Assembly (NCBI GenBank): GCA_964385635.1 | Contig: CAYLPU010000056.1 | Span: 1 to 31,932, forward strand | Direction: 5' to 3' | Length of the DNA: 31,932 bases | DNA from: CAYLPU01 sp964385635 | Lineage (GTDB): Bacteria; Chloroflexota; Anaerolineae; B4-G1 | Shown: positions 1 to 6,691 of the stretch, piece after piece | Layout: every line of letters starts with the position of its first letter | Position numbering within the stretch: position 1 is the stretch's first letter | Notes under the pieces: model-generated | Told to the model about the DNA's origin: nothing | The model's database searches: none | Seen by the model: only the letters and a program-made list of their open reading frames with translations | Position numbers and translations under genes: made by a program

Positions 1-64
1 AATTGTACCGCAAACCGGGTTCGGAGGGAAGCTGTCTCTCCGACAGACTGCTAGGAGGAGAATA

Positions 65-604
65 ATGCAACCCAAAGTCATGACACTCAACGTCAACGGA
101 CGCCAACACCAGGTCGCTCTGGCTCCCAACGTGACACTGCTTCAGGCCCTGCGCGACCTGGGCTATACTGACGTCAAGAACGGCTGTGAGAAAGGGGACT
201 GCGGTGCGTGCGCCGTGTTGCTGGACGGCGAGGCAGTCAACAGTTGTCTCGTCCTGGCCTGGCAGGCAGAAGACGCGGAGATCATCACCAACGCCGGCCT
301 GGGGACGATGGACAACCCCCACCCGCTGCAGGAAGCCTTCGCCGACGCTGGCGCTGCTCAGTGCGGCTATTGCACGCCGGGAATGATCATATCGGCCAAA
401 GCACTGCTGGACCGCAACCCCAATCCCACTGAGGACGAGATCCGCGAGGCCATTTCGGGCAACCTGTGCCGCTGCACCGGCTACGGGCAGATCATCAGGG
501 CAGTCCAGATGGGGGCGGCGAGGATGAAGAGGGGCACGGTCAGGAGACCGGCCCCAGCAATGGAGTGGAGAATGGAGGGGGTGAGAAATGAAGGTCAAGG
601 CTAA
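65..604 (+). CDS. Molybdenum hydroxylase (xanthine dehydrogenase family), 2Fe-2S subunit
   Basis: This is the electron-transfer subunit of a xanthine dehydrogenase/CO dehydrogenase-type molybdenum hydroxylase. It carries two [2Fe-2S] clusters between the Mo subunit and the FAD subunit. The plant-ferredoxin-type cluster is bound by Cys41, Cys46, Cys49 (NGCEKGDCGAC) and Cys61. The second cluster sits in the helical domain, with Cys100 and Cys103 (QCGYCTPGM) and Cys135 and Cys137 (NLCRCTGY). The 179 residues include a short extra C-terminal tail. The start has a strong AGGAGGAG site at 53-60. A short upstream frame ends in TAA overlapping the ATG (TAATG at 63-67), so another gene of the operon may lie just left of the window. 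No FAD subunit is visible; it may be upstream or encoded elsewhere. The gene overlaps the next by 17 bases, which suggests translational coupling. Confidence 0.95.
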   Translation: MQPKVMTLNVNGRQHQVALAPNVTLLQALRDLGYTDVKNGCEKGDCGACAVLLDGEAVNSCLVLAWQAEDAEIITNAGLGTMDNPHPLQEAFADAGAAQCGYCTPGMIISAKALLDRNPNPTEDEIREAISGNLCRCTGYGQIIRAVQMGAARMKRGTVRRPAPAMEWRMEGVRNEGQG

Positions 605-3023
605 ACCGCTACCTCCCGTTGAATTGCCCGTGCTGCGCACGGTGGGTAAGCCGCTGCGCAGGGTGGATGCGCTGGGCAAGACAGTGGGTGCTACCGTCTA
701 TGCCGGCGACTTCACGATGCCGAATATGCTGCACGCCAAAGTGTTTCGCAGTAGCCAGCCCTCGGCGCGCATCAAACAATTGGATGTAAGCAAGGCGCGG
801 GCGCTGCCTGGAGTGGCCTGTGTGTTGACGGCTGAAGACCTGCCGGACGCCAAACTGGTCACTGATATGCCCGGCCAGACTGGCCAGAAACGTCGCGCCG
901 GTTCGGACGCGCCGGTGCTGACCGCAGACAGGGTGCGCTTCGCGGGTGAACCCATCGCGCTGGTGGCCGCCGAGACGCTGGACATCGCGGCGCGCGCGCT
1001 GGAACTGATCGAGGTGCAGTACGAGCCACTGCCAGGCGTGTTCGACCCCCTGCAGGCGATGAAGCCCGGCGCACCCATCGTCTACGAGCCGGACAACGTC
1101 GTAGCCACCTGGAAGATCCGCAGGGGCAATGTGGAGGCTGGGTTCGCTGCGGCCGACCGGATCGTGGAGAACACTTTCCGTGTGCCCTTCATTGACCACG
1201 CCTACCTGGAGCCGGAGGCCGGCGTGGCCTGGGTGGACGGGCGGAATGTGATCAACATCCGCGTCTGCACCCAGGTTGTGGAGCACTTCCGCAGCATCGC
1301 CAGGGCAGTGGGGGTCCCGCACAACAAGATCCACATCCAGGGCACGATGCTGGGCGGTGGCTTCGGCGGCAAGGAGGACATCACCGTCGAGATCTTCCTG
1401 GCGTTGCTGACCAGGCACACGCGCCGCCCTGTGAGATTGGCTTACACGCGCGAGGAATCCATACAGGCACATTCCAAGCGCCATCCCTTCATCATCACCC
1501 ATCGCACCGGCGTCAAGAAAAACGGGCGCATCACCGCGGCCGAGATCAAAATGGTCTCAGATTCCGGGGCCTATCCCTACCTGAGCCCCTACGTGTTGCT
1601 CTACGCCACGGGCGCAGCGTGTGGTCCTTATCGCGTGGACAATCTGAAGGTGGACAGCATGTCGGTTGCCACCAACAATCCCTTCACCAGCGCGTTCCGT
1701 GGCTTCGGCGCTGCGCAAGCGGCCGTGGCCTACGAACAGCAGATGGACGAGATCGCCAGGGCGCTGAACCTGCACCCGCTGGAGGTGCGGCGCGTCAACT
1801 ACCTGAGGACAGGCGACCGGAATGGTACCGGACAGCAGATCAAGAGTGCCACCTGGCTGGAGGAGACGGCCACGCGAGTGCTGGAGGCGTTGGGCGAGAA
1901 AGAAACCCCCGTTGGGGCCGGTCTCCCGACCGTGCTCCCTGGCCCGATCAAGGTAGGGCAGGGCTTCGCCTCTTATGTGCAGAGTTACGGCCGCATCACC
2001 TGGTTCCACGACACCTCTCGCGCCTGGGTCGGCCTCGAACTGGATGGCAGCGTGGTGATCCGTTGCGGCGTGCCCGACCTGGGAGCCGGCCAGGTCAACA
2101 GCCTGTGCCAGATCGGTGCCGAGGTATTGGGGGTCGGGCTGGAGGATATGACGATCTACAGCACCGACTCGGCGCTGACGCCGCTGGCGGGCACGACGAC
2201 CGCCACCCGCCAGTTGTATATGTCGGGCAACGCCGTCTTCCAGGCCGCGAGCGCGGTGCGCGAGGTACTGCTCGACCGCGCCTCCAAGCACTTCGAGGAG
2301 GAACCAGCAAACCTGGACATAGCGGACGGGATGGTGTTCGTCAAGGAACCAGCGAGTCATCGAGTTAGCGAGTCGGCGAGTCAGCGAGTCGGCGCGTCGG
2401 CATCGCTGAATCGCTCTATCGCTGATTCGCTCCCGCTGGCAGAACTGGCCGCGATGTGCGCTGCAGAAGGTCTGCCGCTTTCGAACCTGGCCTTGTTCAG
2501 AGCCCCCTTCAGCGTGAAACTGGACCCGAAGAATCTCCAGGGAGACATCTTTCCCGACTTCACCTTCGGCGCGCAGGCGGTCGAGGTGGCGGTGGACACC
2601 GAGACGGGCGAGATCACGCTGCTCAAGTCCGTCGCCTGCCACGACGTGGGCCGGGCGATCAACCCGGCCGCCGTCGAGGGGCAGATCCAGGGCGGCGCCG
2701 CCCAGGGGCTGGGCTACGCGCTGATGGAGGAGGTACAGGTCAAGGAAGGAGTGATCCAGACACCGTCGCTGTCCGAGTACCTGATCCCCACATCGCGCGA
2801 TATTCCTATCACCCAGGCGATCATTTTGGAATCGGGGACGGGCGTGGGACCATTCGGCGCCAAGGGCATCGGCGAACCGGCGCTTACACCAGCCGCGCCA
2901 GCGGTCGCCAACGCCGTCGCGGATGCCCTCGGTGTGCGCATCCACGACCTGCCGCTGACACCGGAGAAGGTGCTGGCGGCGTTGGACCGCGCGGAGGGAC
3001 GAGGTGACAAGGGGATGGGGTGA
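588..3023 (+). CDS. Molybdenum hydroxylase (xanthine dehydrogenase family), molybdopterin-binding subunit
   Basis: This is the catalytic subunit of the Mo hydroxylase, which hydroxylates purines, aldehydes or N-heterocycles using water. Visible family signatures are LGGGFGGKED near residue 255 (Mo-cofactor contact), SAFRGFGAAQ near 370, AGTTTATRQ near 530, and the catalytic-Glu motif GAKGIGEPAL near 757-766. The substrate cannot be fixed from sequence, although the downstream hydantoinase suggests N-heterocycle breakdown. At 811 residues it is slightly long for the family. The excess is explained by a Ser/Ala/Arg-rich insert at about residues 587-614, encoded by degenerate CGAGTCAGCGAGT repeats. 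The 3' end also runs into a GTGACAAGG repeat, which supplies the last residues. The ATG at 588 lies inside the preceding gene. Confidence 0.95.
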   Translation: MKVKAKPLPPVELPVLRTVGKPLRRVDALGKTVGATVYAGDFTMPNMLHAKVFRSSQPSARIKQLDVSKARALPGVACVLTAEDLPDAKLVTDMPGQTGQKRRAGSDAPVLTADRVRFAGEPIALVAAETLDIAARALELIEVQYEPLPGVFDPLQAMKPGAPIVYEPDNVVATWKIRRGNVEAGFAAADRIVENTFRVPFIDHAYLEPEAGVAWVDGRNVINIRVCTQVVEHFRSIARAVGVPHNKIHIQGTMLGGGFGGKEDITVEIFLALLTRHTRRPVRLAYTREESIQAHSKRHPFIITHRTGVKKNGRITAAEIKMVSDSGAYPYLSPYVLLYATGAACGPYRVDNLKVDSMSVATNNPFTSAFRGFGAAQAAVAYEQQMDEIARALNLHPLEVRRVNYLRTGDRNGTGQQIKSATWLEETATRVLEALGEKETPVGAGLPTVLPGPIKVGQGFASYVQSYGRITWFHDTSRAWVGLELDGSVVIRCGVPDLGAGQVNSLCQIGAEVLGVGLEDMTIYSTDSALTPLAGTTTATRQLYMSGNAVFQAASAVREVLLDRASKHFEEEPANLDIADGMVFVKEPASHRVSESASQRVGASASLNRSIADSLPLAELAAMCAAEGLPLSNLALFRAPFSVKLDPKNLQGDIFPDFTFGAQAVEVAVDTETGEITLLKSVACHDVGRAINPAAVEGQIQGGAAQGLGYALMEEVQVKEGVIQTPSLSEYLIPTSRDIPITQAIILESGTGVGPFGAKGIGEPALTPAAPAVANAVADALGVRIHDLPLTPEKVLAALDRAEGRGDKGMG
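2347..2432 (+). repeat. Degenerate tandem repeat inside the Mo-subunit gene
   Basis: Repeats of roughly 8 bases of the form GCGAGTCA/GCGAGTCG/GCGAGTTA are followed by a run of the inverted type (CGCTGAATCGCTCTATCGCTGATTCGCT). They encode an in-frame Ser/Ala/Arg-rich stretch in a variable surface region before the conserved SLPLAEL segment. The reading frame is maintained across the insert. Confidence 0.75.
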
Positions 3024-3099
3024 CAAGGAGACGGGGTGACAAGGAGGGGGGGAGACAAGGAGAGGGGTAGACAGGGAGACAGCGGGGAGGGACAAGGTA
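3003..3099 (+). repeat. GTGACAAGGRGAYGGG direct repeats
   Basis: Five to six degenerate copies of a 15-17 base G-rich unit (GTGACAAGGAGACGGGG, then GAGACAAGGAGAGGGGT and similar) span the stop codon of the Mo-subunit gene. They end at the start of the next small gene. The last units double as the purine-rich ribosome binding region of that gene. Confidence 0.7.
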
Positions 3100-3267
3100 G
3101 TGACAAATCGTCAAGACGAAACACAGGCCACAGGAACCTCACTATCTGAACCGAAGCGAGGGTGGTCTTACTTCGCCAAGTGGGTGTTGGCTACCATCAC
3201 GGGGTTTGGTGTGGGTGCAGGCTTGACCGGGTTCATTGGAGATCGCGTGGCGTCGGCCTCGGGGTAG
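3100..3267 (+). CDS. Small single-pass membrane protein (55 aa), unrecognised
   Basis: A GTG-initiated frame of 55 codons is preceded by a purine-rich stretch (GGGGAGGGACAAG) that can act as a ribosome binding site. The N-terminal half is polar (TNRQDETQATG, then SEPKRGW). It is followed by one hydrophobic Gly-rich segment (about residues 25-46, with ATITGFGVGAGLTGFIG), giving the layout of a small anchored protein with a cytosolic N-terminus. I do not recognise a family. It lies between the Mo hydroxylase and the ATC-hydrolase-like gene, on the same strand. No homology supports it, so it could be a chance frame. Confidence 0.45.
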   Translation: MTNRQDETQATGTSLSEPKRGWSYFAKWVLATITGFGVGAGLTGFIGDRVASASG

Positions 3268-3339
3268 GGGCAATGCAATGGCTCGTTTTGCGGCGACGGG
3301 TCTCCCAGGCCGTGCGACAACCCATCCCAGAGACGCAAA

Positions 3340-4065
3340 ATGATTGATCAAGAGCACAACGATTATTACATCTCACGCAAGGCTGAAATCCTGGAAGGTT
3401 TTGATAGAGCCGCGCAACAGTGGACACCTGTTCTCTCTCAGCGTTATGGTGATGACTTCGCAAACACCGTATTGCAGGAGGCACGCGAGCAATTCGAGGC
3501 TCTCATTCCAGAGATTCCCTACATTGGTGGAGATGAGAACCATCTCACCGGCTCGCTGGTTGGCTCAGCAGGATGTCTGGCCTTTTATCGAGCAATGCAA
3601 GCACGTGGCAGGTCGGCGGAGGAAACCGGCAAAATACTCTACGATGCCATTAAGGCTCGCGGTACCGATTCCATTCCACCGCTTTCCCCTTCTCAGAGGC
3701 TTAGCTGTGGTGGGCTTATGAAGCAACGAAGAGAGAGAGCCGAGAGGTCTCAAGAGCGAAGATATGCCTGGGATTGGGTGTATGAGTTCGTGGAGGGTGA
3801 CGGCGAGCAATTTGACTATGGCTACAACTTCACAGAGTGTGCCACGAGGAAGTTCTATCGTGCACAGCATGCGGAAGAGTTTCTTCCGTTTTACTGTTTC
3901 TTGGACTTCCCCAAGTCAGAGTTGGAAGGCCTGGGCTTGTCTAGAACAACGACACTGGGTGAGGGCGGTGAAAGGTGTGATTTCCGGTTCAAGGAGGGCG
4001 GGAAGTCCAGGCAAGAGTGGCCCCCTCCGTTTCTGAAGAAAAGGGGACAAGAGAGCCAAGCCTGA
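3340..4065 (+). CDS. L-2-amino-thiazoline-4-carboxylic acid hydrolase family protein
   Basis: I assign this to the ATC hydrolase family (L-2-amino-thiazoline-4-carboxylic acid hydrolase). The characterised member opens the thiazoline ring on the way to L-cysteine; most relatives have unknown substrates. Supporting features are the IPYIGGDENHLTGSL segment near residues 58-72, the FTECATRKFY segment near 165-174, the C-terminal TLGEGGERCDFRF motif around residues 207-219, and the conserved FCFLD-like stretch (YCFLDFP). The gene has only a weak ribosome binding site (GAGACGC). Its position beside a Mo hydroxylase and upstream of a hydantoinase is consistent with N/S-heterocycle breakdown, but that is inference. 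About 20 basic residues at the C-terminus lie beyond the motif. Confidence 0.7.
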   Translation: MIDQEHNDYYISRKAEILEGFDRAAQQWTPVLSQRYGDDFANTVLQEAREQFEALIPEIPYIGGDENHLTGSLVGSAGCLAFYRAMQARGRSAEETGKILYDAIKARGTDSIPPLSPSQRLSCGGLMKQRRERAERSQERRYAWDWVYEFVEGDGEQFDYGYNFTECATRKFYRAQHAEEFLPFYCFLDFPKSELEGLGLSRTTTLGEGGERCDFRFKEGGKSRQEWPPPFLKKRGQESQA

Positions 4066-4074
4066 CCACCGACC

Positions 4075-4236
4075 GTGCTGCCTGCCAAGAAACGAACGCT
4101 AAACCCGCGCGTTGGCCCAGACACGGCACGGATGCGGGAGATCGAGGCGCAGATAGACCGGCTGGCGGCGGAGTTGTGGGGGCTTAGCGAGCAGGAGTTG
4201 GAGGAGATTCAGCGGTCGTTGGAGGAGTTGGGGTGA
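4075..4236 (+). pseudogene. Helical tail repeat, copy A
   Basis: A 53-codon GTG-initiated frame consists almost entirely of an amphipathic helical sequence: REIEAQIDRLAAELWGL and then EELEEIQRSLEELG-like residues. The sequence recurs in copies B and C within 1 kb. Such IDRLAAxLWGL...EELxxI tails are typical of the C-termini of adenine-specific DNA methylases of the Eco57I/N6-methylase type, so I read it as a detached tail and not a whole gene. The shared DNA starts at 4120 (GACACGGCACGG). The stop TGA overlaps the GTG that opens copy B. Confidence 0.45.
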
Positions 4237-4490
4237 GGGAGGCGTTTGGATCGCGAAACACTTTGGATCACGAAACACACGAAAATCCGCGAAAGGTGCG
4301 AAAGGCTTTCGTGACTTTCGCGGCCTTTCGCACCTTTCGCGATCCAAAGGCACCCGAAGCCACGGCAGCCGGGGACACGGCACGGGTGCGAGAGGTCGAG
4401 GTGGAGATAGACCAACTGGCGGCGGCGTTGTGGGGGCTTAGCCAGCAGGAGTTGGAGGAGATTCAGCGGTCGTTGGAGGAGTTGGGGTGA
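4233..4490 (+). pseudogene. Helical tail repeat, copy B, with palindromic leader
   Basis: An 85-codon frame whose first half is translated from the CGAAA/TTTCG palindrome at 4265-4345. Its second half, from about 4374, repeats the helical tail of copy A (VEIDQLAAALWGL...QRSLEELG). The DNA from GATCC at 4341 to about 4477 is nearly identical to copy C at 5083-5210. Translating through a perfect palindrome argues against a selected protein. Together with copy A it ends in the same GGAGTTGGGGTGAGGGAGGC sequence, so the whole unit has duplicated as DNA. Confidence 0.45.
4265..4345. repeat. CGAAA/TTTCG palindromic repeat, unit 1
   Basis: A perfect 18-base inverted repeat: the left arm 4288-4305 (CGCGAAAGGTGCGAAAGG) pairs with the right arm 4324-4341 across an 18-nt loop. 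It is enclosed by GGATC (4265-4269) and GATCC (4341-4345). It is the first of three related units, with the others at 4502-4590 and 5036-5087. Confidence 0.85.
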
Positions 4491-4501
4491 GGGAGGCGTT
4501 T

Positions 4502-4590
4502 GGATCACGAAACACACGAAAGGGCACGAAAAGCACGAAACGCGAAAGGGGCTTCGTGACTTTCGCGGCCTTTCGCGGTATTCGTGATCC
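4502..4590. repeat. CGAAA/TTTCG palindromic repeat, unit 2
   Basis: The unit is bounded by GGATCACGA (4502-4510) and its exact reverse complement TCGTGATCC (4582-4590). Its interior consists of alternating CACGAAA and TTTCGCG motifs that can fold into an imperfect hairpin. It lies immediately upstream of the GxxExxY gene and may act as a leader hairpin or as the left boundary of a mobile unit. Confidence 0.8.
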
Positions 4591-4618
4591 AGCGGCCCTG
4601 TGAATAAGGAAGGCATCA

Positions 4619-5056
4619 ATGTCTCGCTCGTTCTCGAAGAAAGGCTACCAGTTCGGGCAATTGTCCTATAAAACGCTTGGCGCCTGCATTGACGTTCAGA
4701 GTCAGTTGGGCGTTCACTGCACGGAGGTGGATTATCAACGAACTCTAGCATTAGCTATACCTAAACAGGGCCTACAGTTTCAGCGCGAAGTGGAAATCCC
4801 CATCACCTACGACGGAGTTGTGGTAACCAAACGACGGGTGGACTTCGTCGTCTGGAACGACAGCGACGAGTTGCTGCTGGAAGTCAAAGCCAAGAGCGTT
4901 ATCTTGCCTGAAGACATCGAGCAATGCCTGCTCTACCTGCATCAGGGTGGTTATCGGCTATGTCTGCTGGTCAATTTTGGAGAGAAGCCACTGGGTATAC
5001 GCCGCCTCGTGCACACGCCCCAGGAAGACGACGAAGGGCGCGAAAGGGTTTCGTGA
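4619..5056 (+). CDS. GxxExxY family protein
   Basis: This 145-residue protein belongs to the GxxExxY family, a widespread small family of the PD-(D/E)XK nuclease superfamily with no established function. The naming motif appears near residues 31-39 as GVHCTEVDY. The nuclease-like core follows as a VDFVVWN strand (Asp near 80) and a LLLEVKAKS strand (Glu-x-Lys near 89-91). The usual C-terminal elements are a conserved Gln in a helix, a YRLCLLVNFG strand and IRRLVH. The start has an AAGGAAGG site. The last codons run into the CGAAA/TTTCG palindrome (unit 3). The gene is thus flanked on both sides by the same repeat family, which suggests that gene and repeats have moved or amplified together. 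Confidence 0.85.
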   Translation: MSRSFSKKGYQFGQLSYKTLGACIDVQSQLGVHCTEVDYQRTLALAIPKQGLQFQREVEIPITYDGVVVTKRRVDFVVWNDSDELLLEVKAKSVILPEDIEQCLLYLHQGGYRLCLLVNFGEKPLGIRRLVHTPQEDDEGRERVS

Positions 5057-5217
5057 CTTTCGCGCCGTTTCGCGGCTTTCGTGATCCAAAGGCACCCGAA
5101 GCCACGGCAGCCGGGGACACGGCACGGGTGCGGGAGATCGAGGCGGAGATAGACCGTCTGGCGGCGGCGTTGTGGGGGCTTAGCCAGCAGGAGTTGGAGG
5201 AGATTCAGTCATATTAA
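5036..5217 (+). repeat. Palindromic unit 3 plus helical tail copy C
   Basis: The right half of the CGAAA/TTTCG repeat (about 5036-5087, ending TTTCGTGATCC) follows the GxxExxY coding end; the matching left half is missing. From 5083 the DNA is almost identical to 4341-4477, encoding REIEAEIDRLAAALWGL and QQELEEIQ. It then diverges, so the last tail residues are replaced by a short SY and a TAA stop. I treat it as a truncated third copy and not as a gene. Confidence 0.7.
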
Positions 5218-5223
5218 GAGACA

Positions 5224-5242
5224 GCCCACCCTTTGGGTGGGC
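5224..5242 (+). terminator. GC-rich hairpin, possible terminator
   Basis: A perfect stem GCCCACCC-TTT-GGGTGGGC is followed seven bases later by a second hairpin (CCGGAG at 5249-5254 with CTCCGG at 5262-5267). There is no long T run directly after the stem, so intrinsic termination is uncertain. It sits after the repeat zone and before the HerA-like remnant. Confidence 0.4.
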
Positions 5243-5339
5243 GTCGGGCCGGAGGTGCTATCTCCGGGGGAGTTGTACACATTTTAGCAGATTACTAGAT
5301 TTTGTCAAGCCTGATTTGGATCTTTGAAGGAGCCTGCAA

Positions 5340-5678
5340 TGGCAAACCCATTATCCAACCTCAAGCCCGCGCTCGAGGTGCTGGCCCAAAACGTAGACAT
5401 CCTGCCCGCCACGGGGCAGGTGGTTGGGCGTCATCCTCATTTCAGCCCAGCAGTTTATGAGCGCCGTCCACGGCCGAGTGACCGGAAACGCCGCCACGCT
5501 GGTCGTCGGGCGGAGCGGGTCGGCTGAACTGGCTGCACCGGCATATCGCTTCCTCGACCAGGACGTGCGGGGCAACCTCACCCGTCTCTCGAAGGGGGAA
5601 CTACTGCTCAGCCACTCCATCTACCGGCAGCCGGTCAAGATCATCTTCCCCAAGCCAGCGTACAAGCAGCAGGGGTGA
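5340..5678 (+). pseudogene. HerA-like ATPase remnant with internal deletion
   Basis: Two frames join here. The first (5340 to about 5424) begins with ATG behind GAAGGAGCC and encodes about 28 residues ending ILPATGQVV, plausibly the start of a larger protein. The second (about 5424-5678) encodes GVILISAQQFMSAVH, VTGNAATLVVGRSGSAEL, YRFLDQDVRGNLTRL and QPVKIIFPKP. That is the conserved C-terminal end of HerA/DUF87-type hexameric DNA-translocating ATPases. The Walker A and B regions, several hundred residues in intact members, are absent, and the two pieces are out of frame (the second frame has a TAG at 5394). I conclude an internal deletion has left both ends. Assigning the first piece to the same gene is inference. 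Confidence 0.65.
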
Positions 5679-5761
5679 TGTTAGTCTCAGCGGTCGAGGG
5701 GCGGGTGGATTGAGCGTCCACGGTCAGGCCGCCCAGTATTGAGTGATAAGGAAGGAGCACA

Positions 5762-6676
5762 ATGATAGTCAACAGTCTCACTGAACTGATCGGCCACACG
5801 CCGATGCTGCGGCTAAATCGTTTGGCTGCCGGGTTGGGCGCGGAGATCCTGGCCAAGTTGGAGATGTTTAACCCCTACAGCCTGAAGGACCGGCCGGCCT
5901 TATACATGATCGAGGATGCGGAACGGTCGGGCCGTCTGCAGCCCGGCGGAACGATCATCGAGGCCAGCAGTGGCAACGCGGGCGTCGCCCTGACTTACAT
6001 CGGCCGGCTCAGGGGCTACCGCGTCGTCATCTGTATGTCGGAACTGATGAGCGATGAGCACAAACAACTGTTGCGAGCCCTGGGTGCTGAGTTGGTGCTC
6101 ACACCGACTGAGTTGGGCATCCGAGGCTCGCGGGAGAAAGCCAAAGAACTGGCGACCAGTTTGCCCAACGCCACGTATATGGAACAGCACTACAACCCGG
6201 CCAATGCTCAAAGCCACCGCGAGACGACGGCGGAGGAGATTTGGCACGACACTGAGGGCCGGTTGGACATCTTCATCCACGGGTTGGGGTCGTGTGGCAC
6301 TATAACTGGCGTGGCCCAGGCGCTCAAGGCCCGCAAACCGGCGCTACGATTCATCGGAGTTGAGCCCGCTGGAGCGGCGCTGATGTCACAGGGGGAGTTC
6401 AGGCCCCATCGGTTGTTGGGCATCGGTCCCGGTTTTGTGCCTGGTCTCTTTGACCGGGAGTTGATGGACGAGATCGTTACCGTCAGCGAAGAAGACGCTT
6501 TTGCCACCTGCCGCGAAATCGGTGCCAAAGAGGGATTGCTGGTGGGCATCACCTCCGGTGCGTCGGCGCACGTGGCCTTGGACCTGGCCCGCCGTCCAGA
6601 GAACGCGGGAAAGACGATTGGCATTATTTTTGCCGATGCCGGGCAAGGTTACTTGAGTGTTGAGGGGTTGTTCTAG
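5762..6676 (+). CDS. Cysteine synthase-family PLP-dependent enzyme
   Basis: A fold-type II PLP enzyme of the cysteine synthase/cystathionine beta-synthase family, normally joining sulfide to O-acetylserine or a similar beta-replacement. The PLP lysine is Lys42 in NPYSLKDRPA. The substrate-binding Asn loop is EASSGNAGVAL (residues 67-77), differing from the usual TSGNTG of CysK. The phosphate loop is GLGSCGTITG near 178-187, and the C-terminal ITSGAS segment is near 268. Its 304 residues match the family. The altered loops and the location directly before a hydantoinase mean the substrate may be another amino acid. A strong AAGGAAGGAG site precedes the ATG. The next gene follows after 15 bases, so they are probably co-transcribed. 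Confidence 0.85.
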   Translation: MIVNSLTELIGHTPMLRLNRLAAGLGAEILAKLEMFNPYSLKDRPALYMIEDAERSGRLQPGGTIIEASSGNAGVALTYIGRLRGYRVVICMSELMSDEHKQLLRALGAELVLTPTELGIRGSREKAKELATSLPNATYMEQHYNPANAQSHRETTAEEIWHDTEGRLDIFIHGLGSCGTITGVAQALKARKPALRFIGVEPAGAALMSQGEFRPHRLLGIGPGFVPGLFDRELMDEIVTVSEEDAFATCREIGAKEGLLVGITSGASAHVALDLARRPENAGKTIGIIFADAGQGYLSVEGLF

Positions 6677-6691
6677 GAGAGGAGAGAACCT

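Noticed and set aside
3..65. Short frame ending in TAA that overlaps the first gene's ATG
   Set aside because: Only 20 codons are visible and they match no family, including Mo-hydroxylase FAD subunits; too little to annotate, though it may be the end of an upstream gene.
609..1502. Long minus-strand frames opposite the Mo-subunit gene (also 1557-3095)
   Set aside because: They are antisense to a conserved enzyme, have His/Arg/Gly-rich shadow composition and no ribosome sites.
4265..5092. Possible CRISPR array in the repeat zone
   Set aside because: Repeats are long, irregular and palindromic, with coding sequence between them; no uniform spacers and no cas genes.
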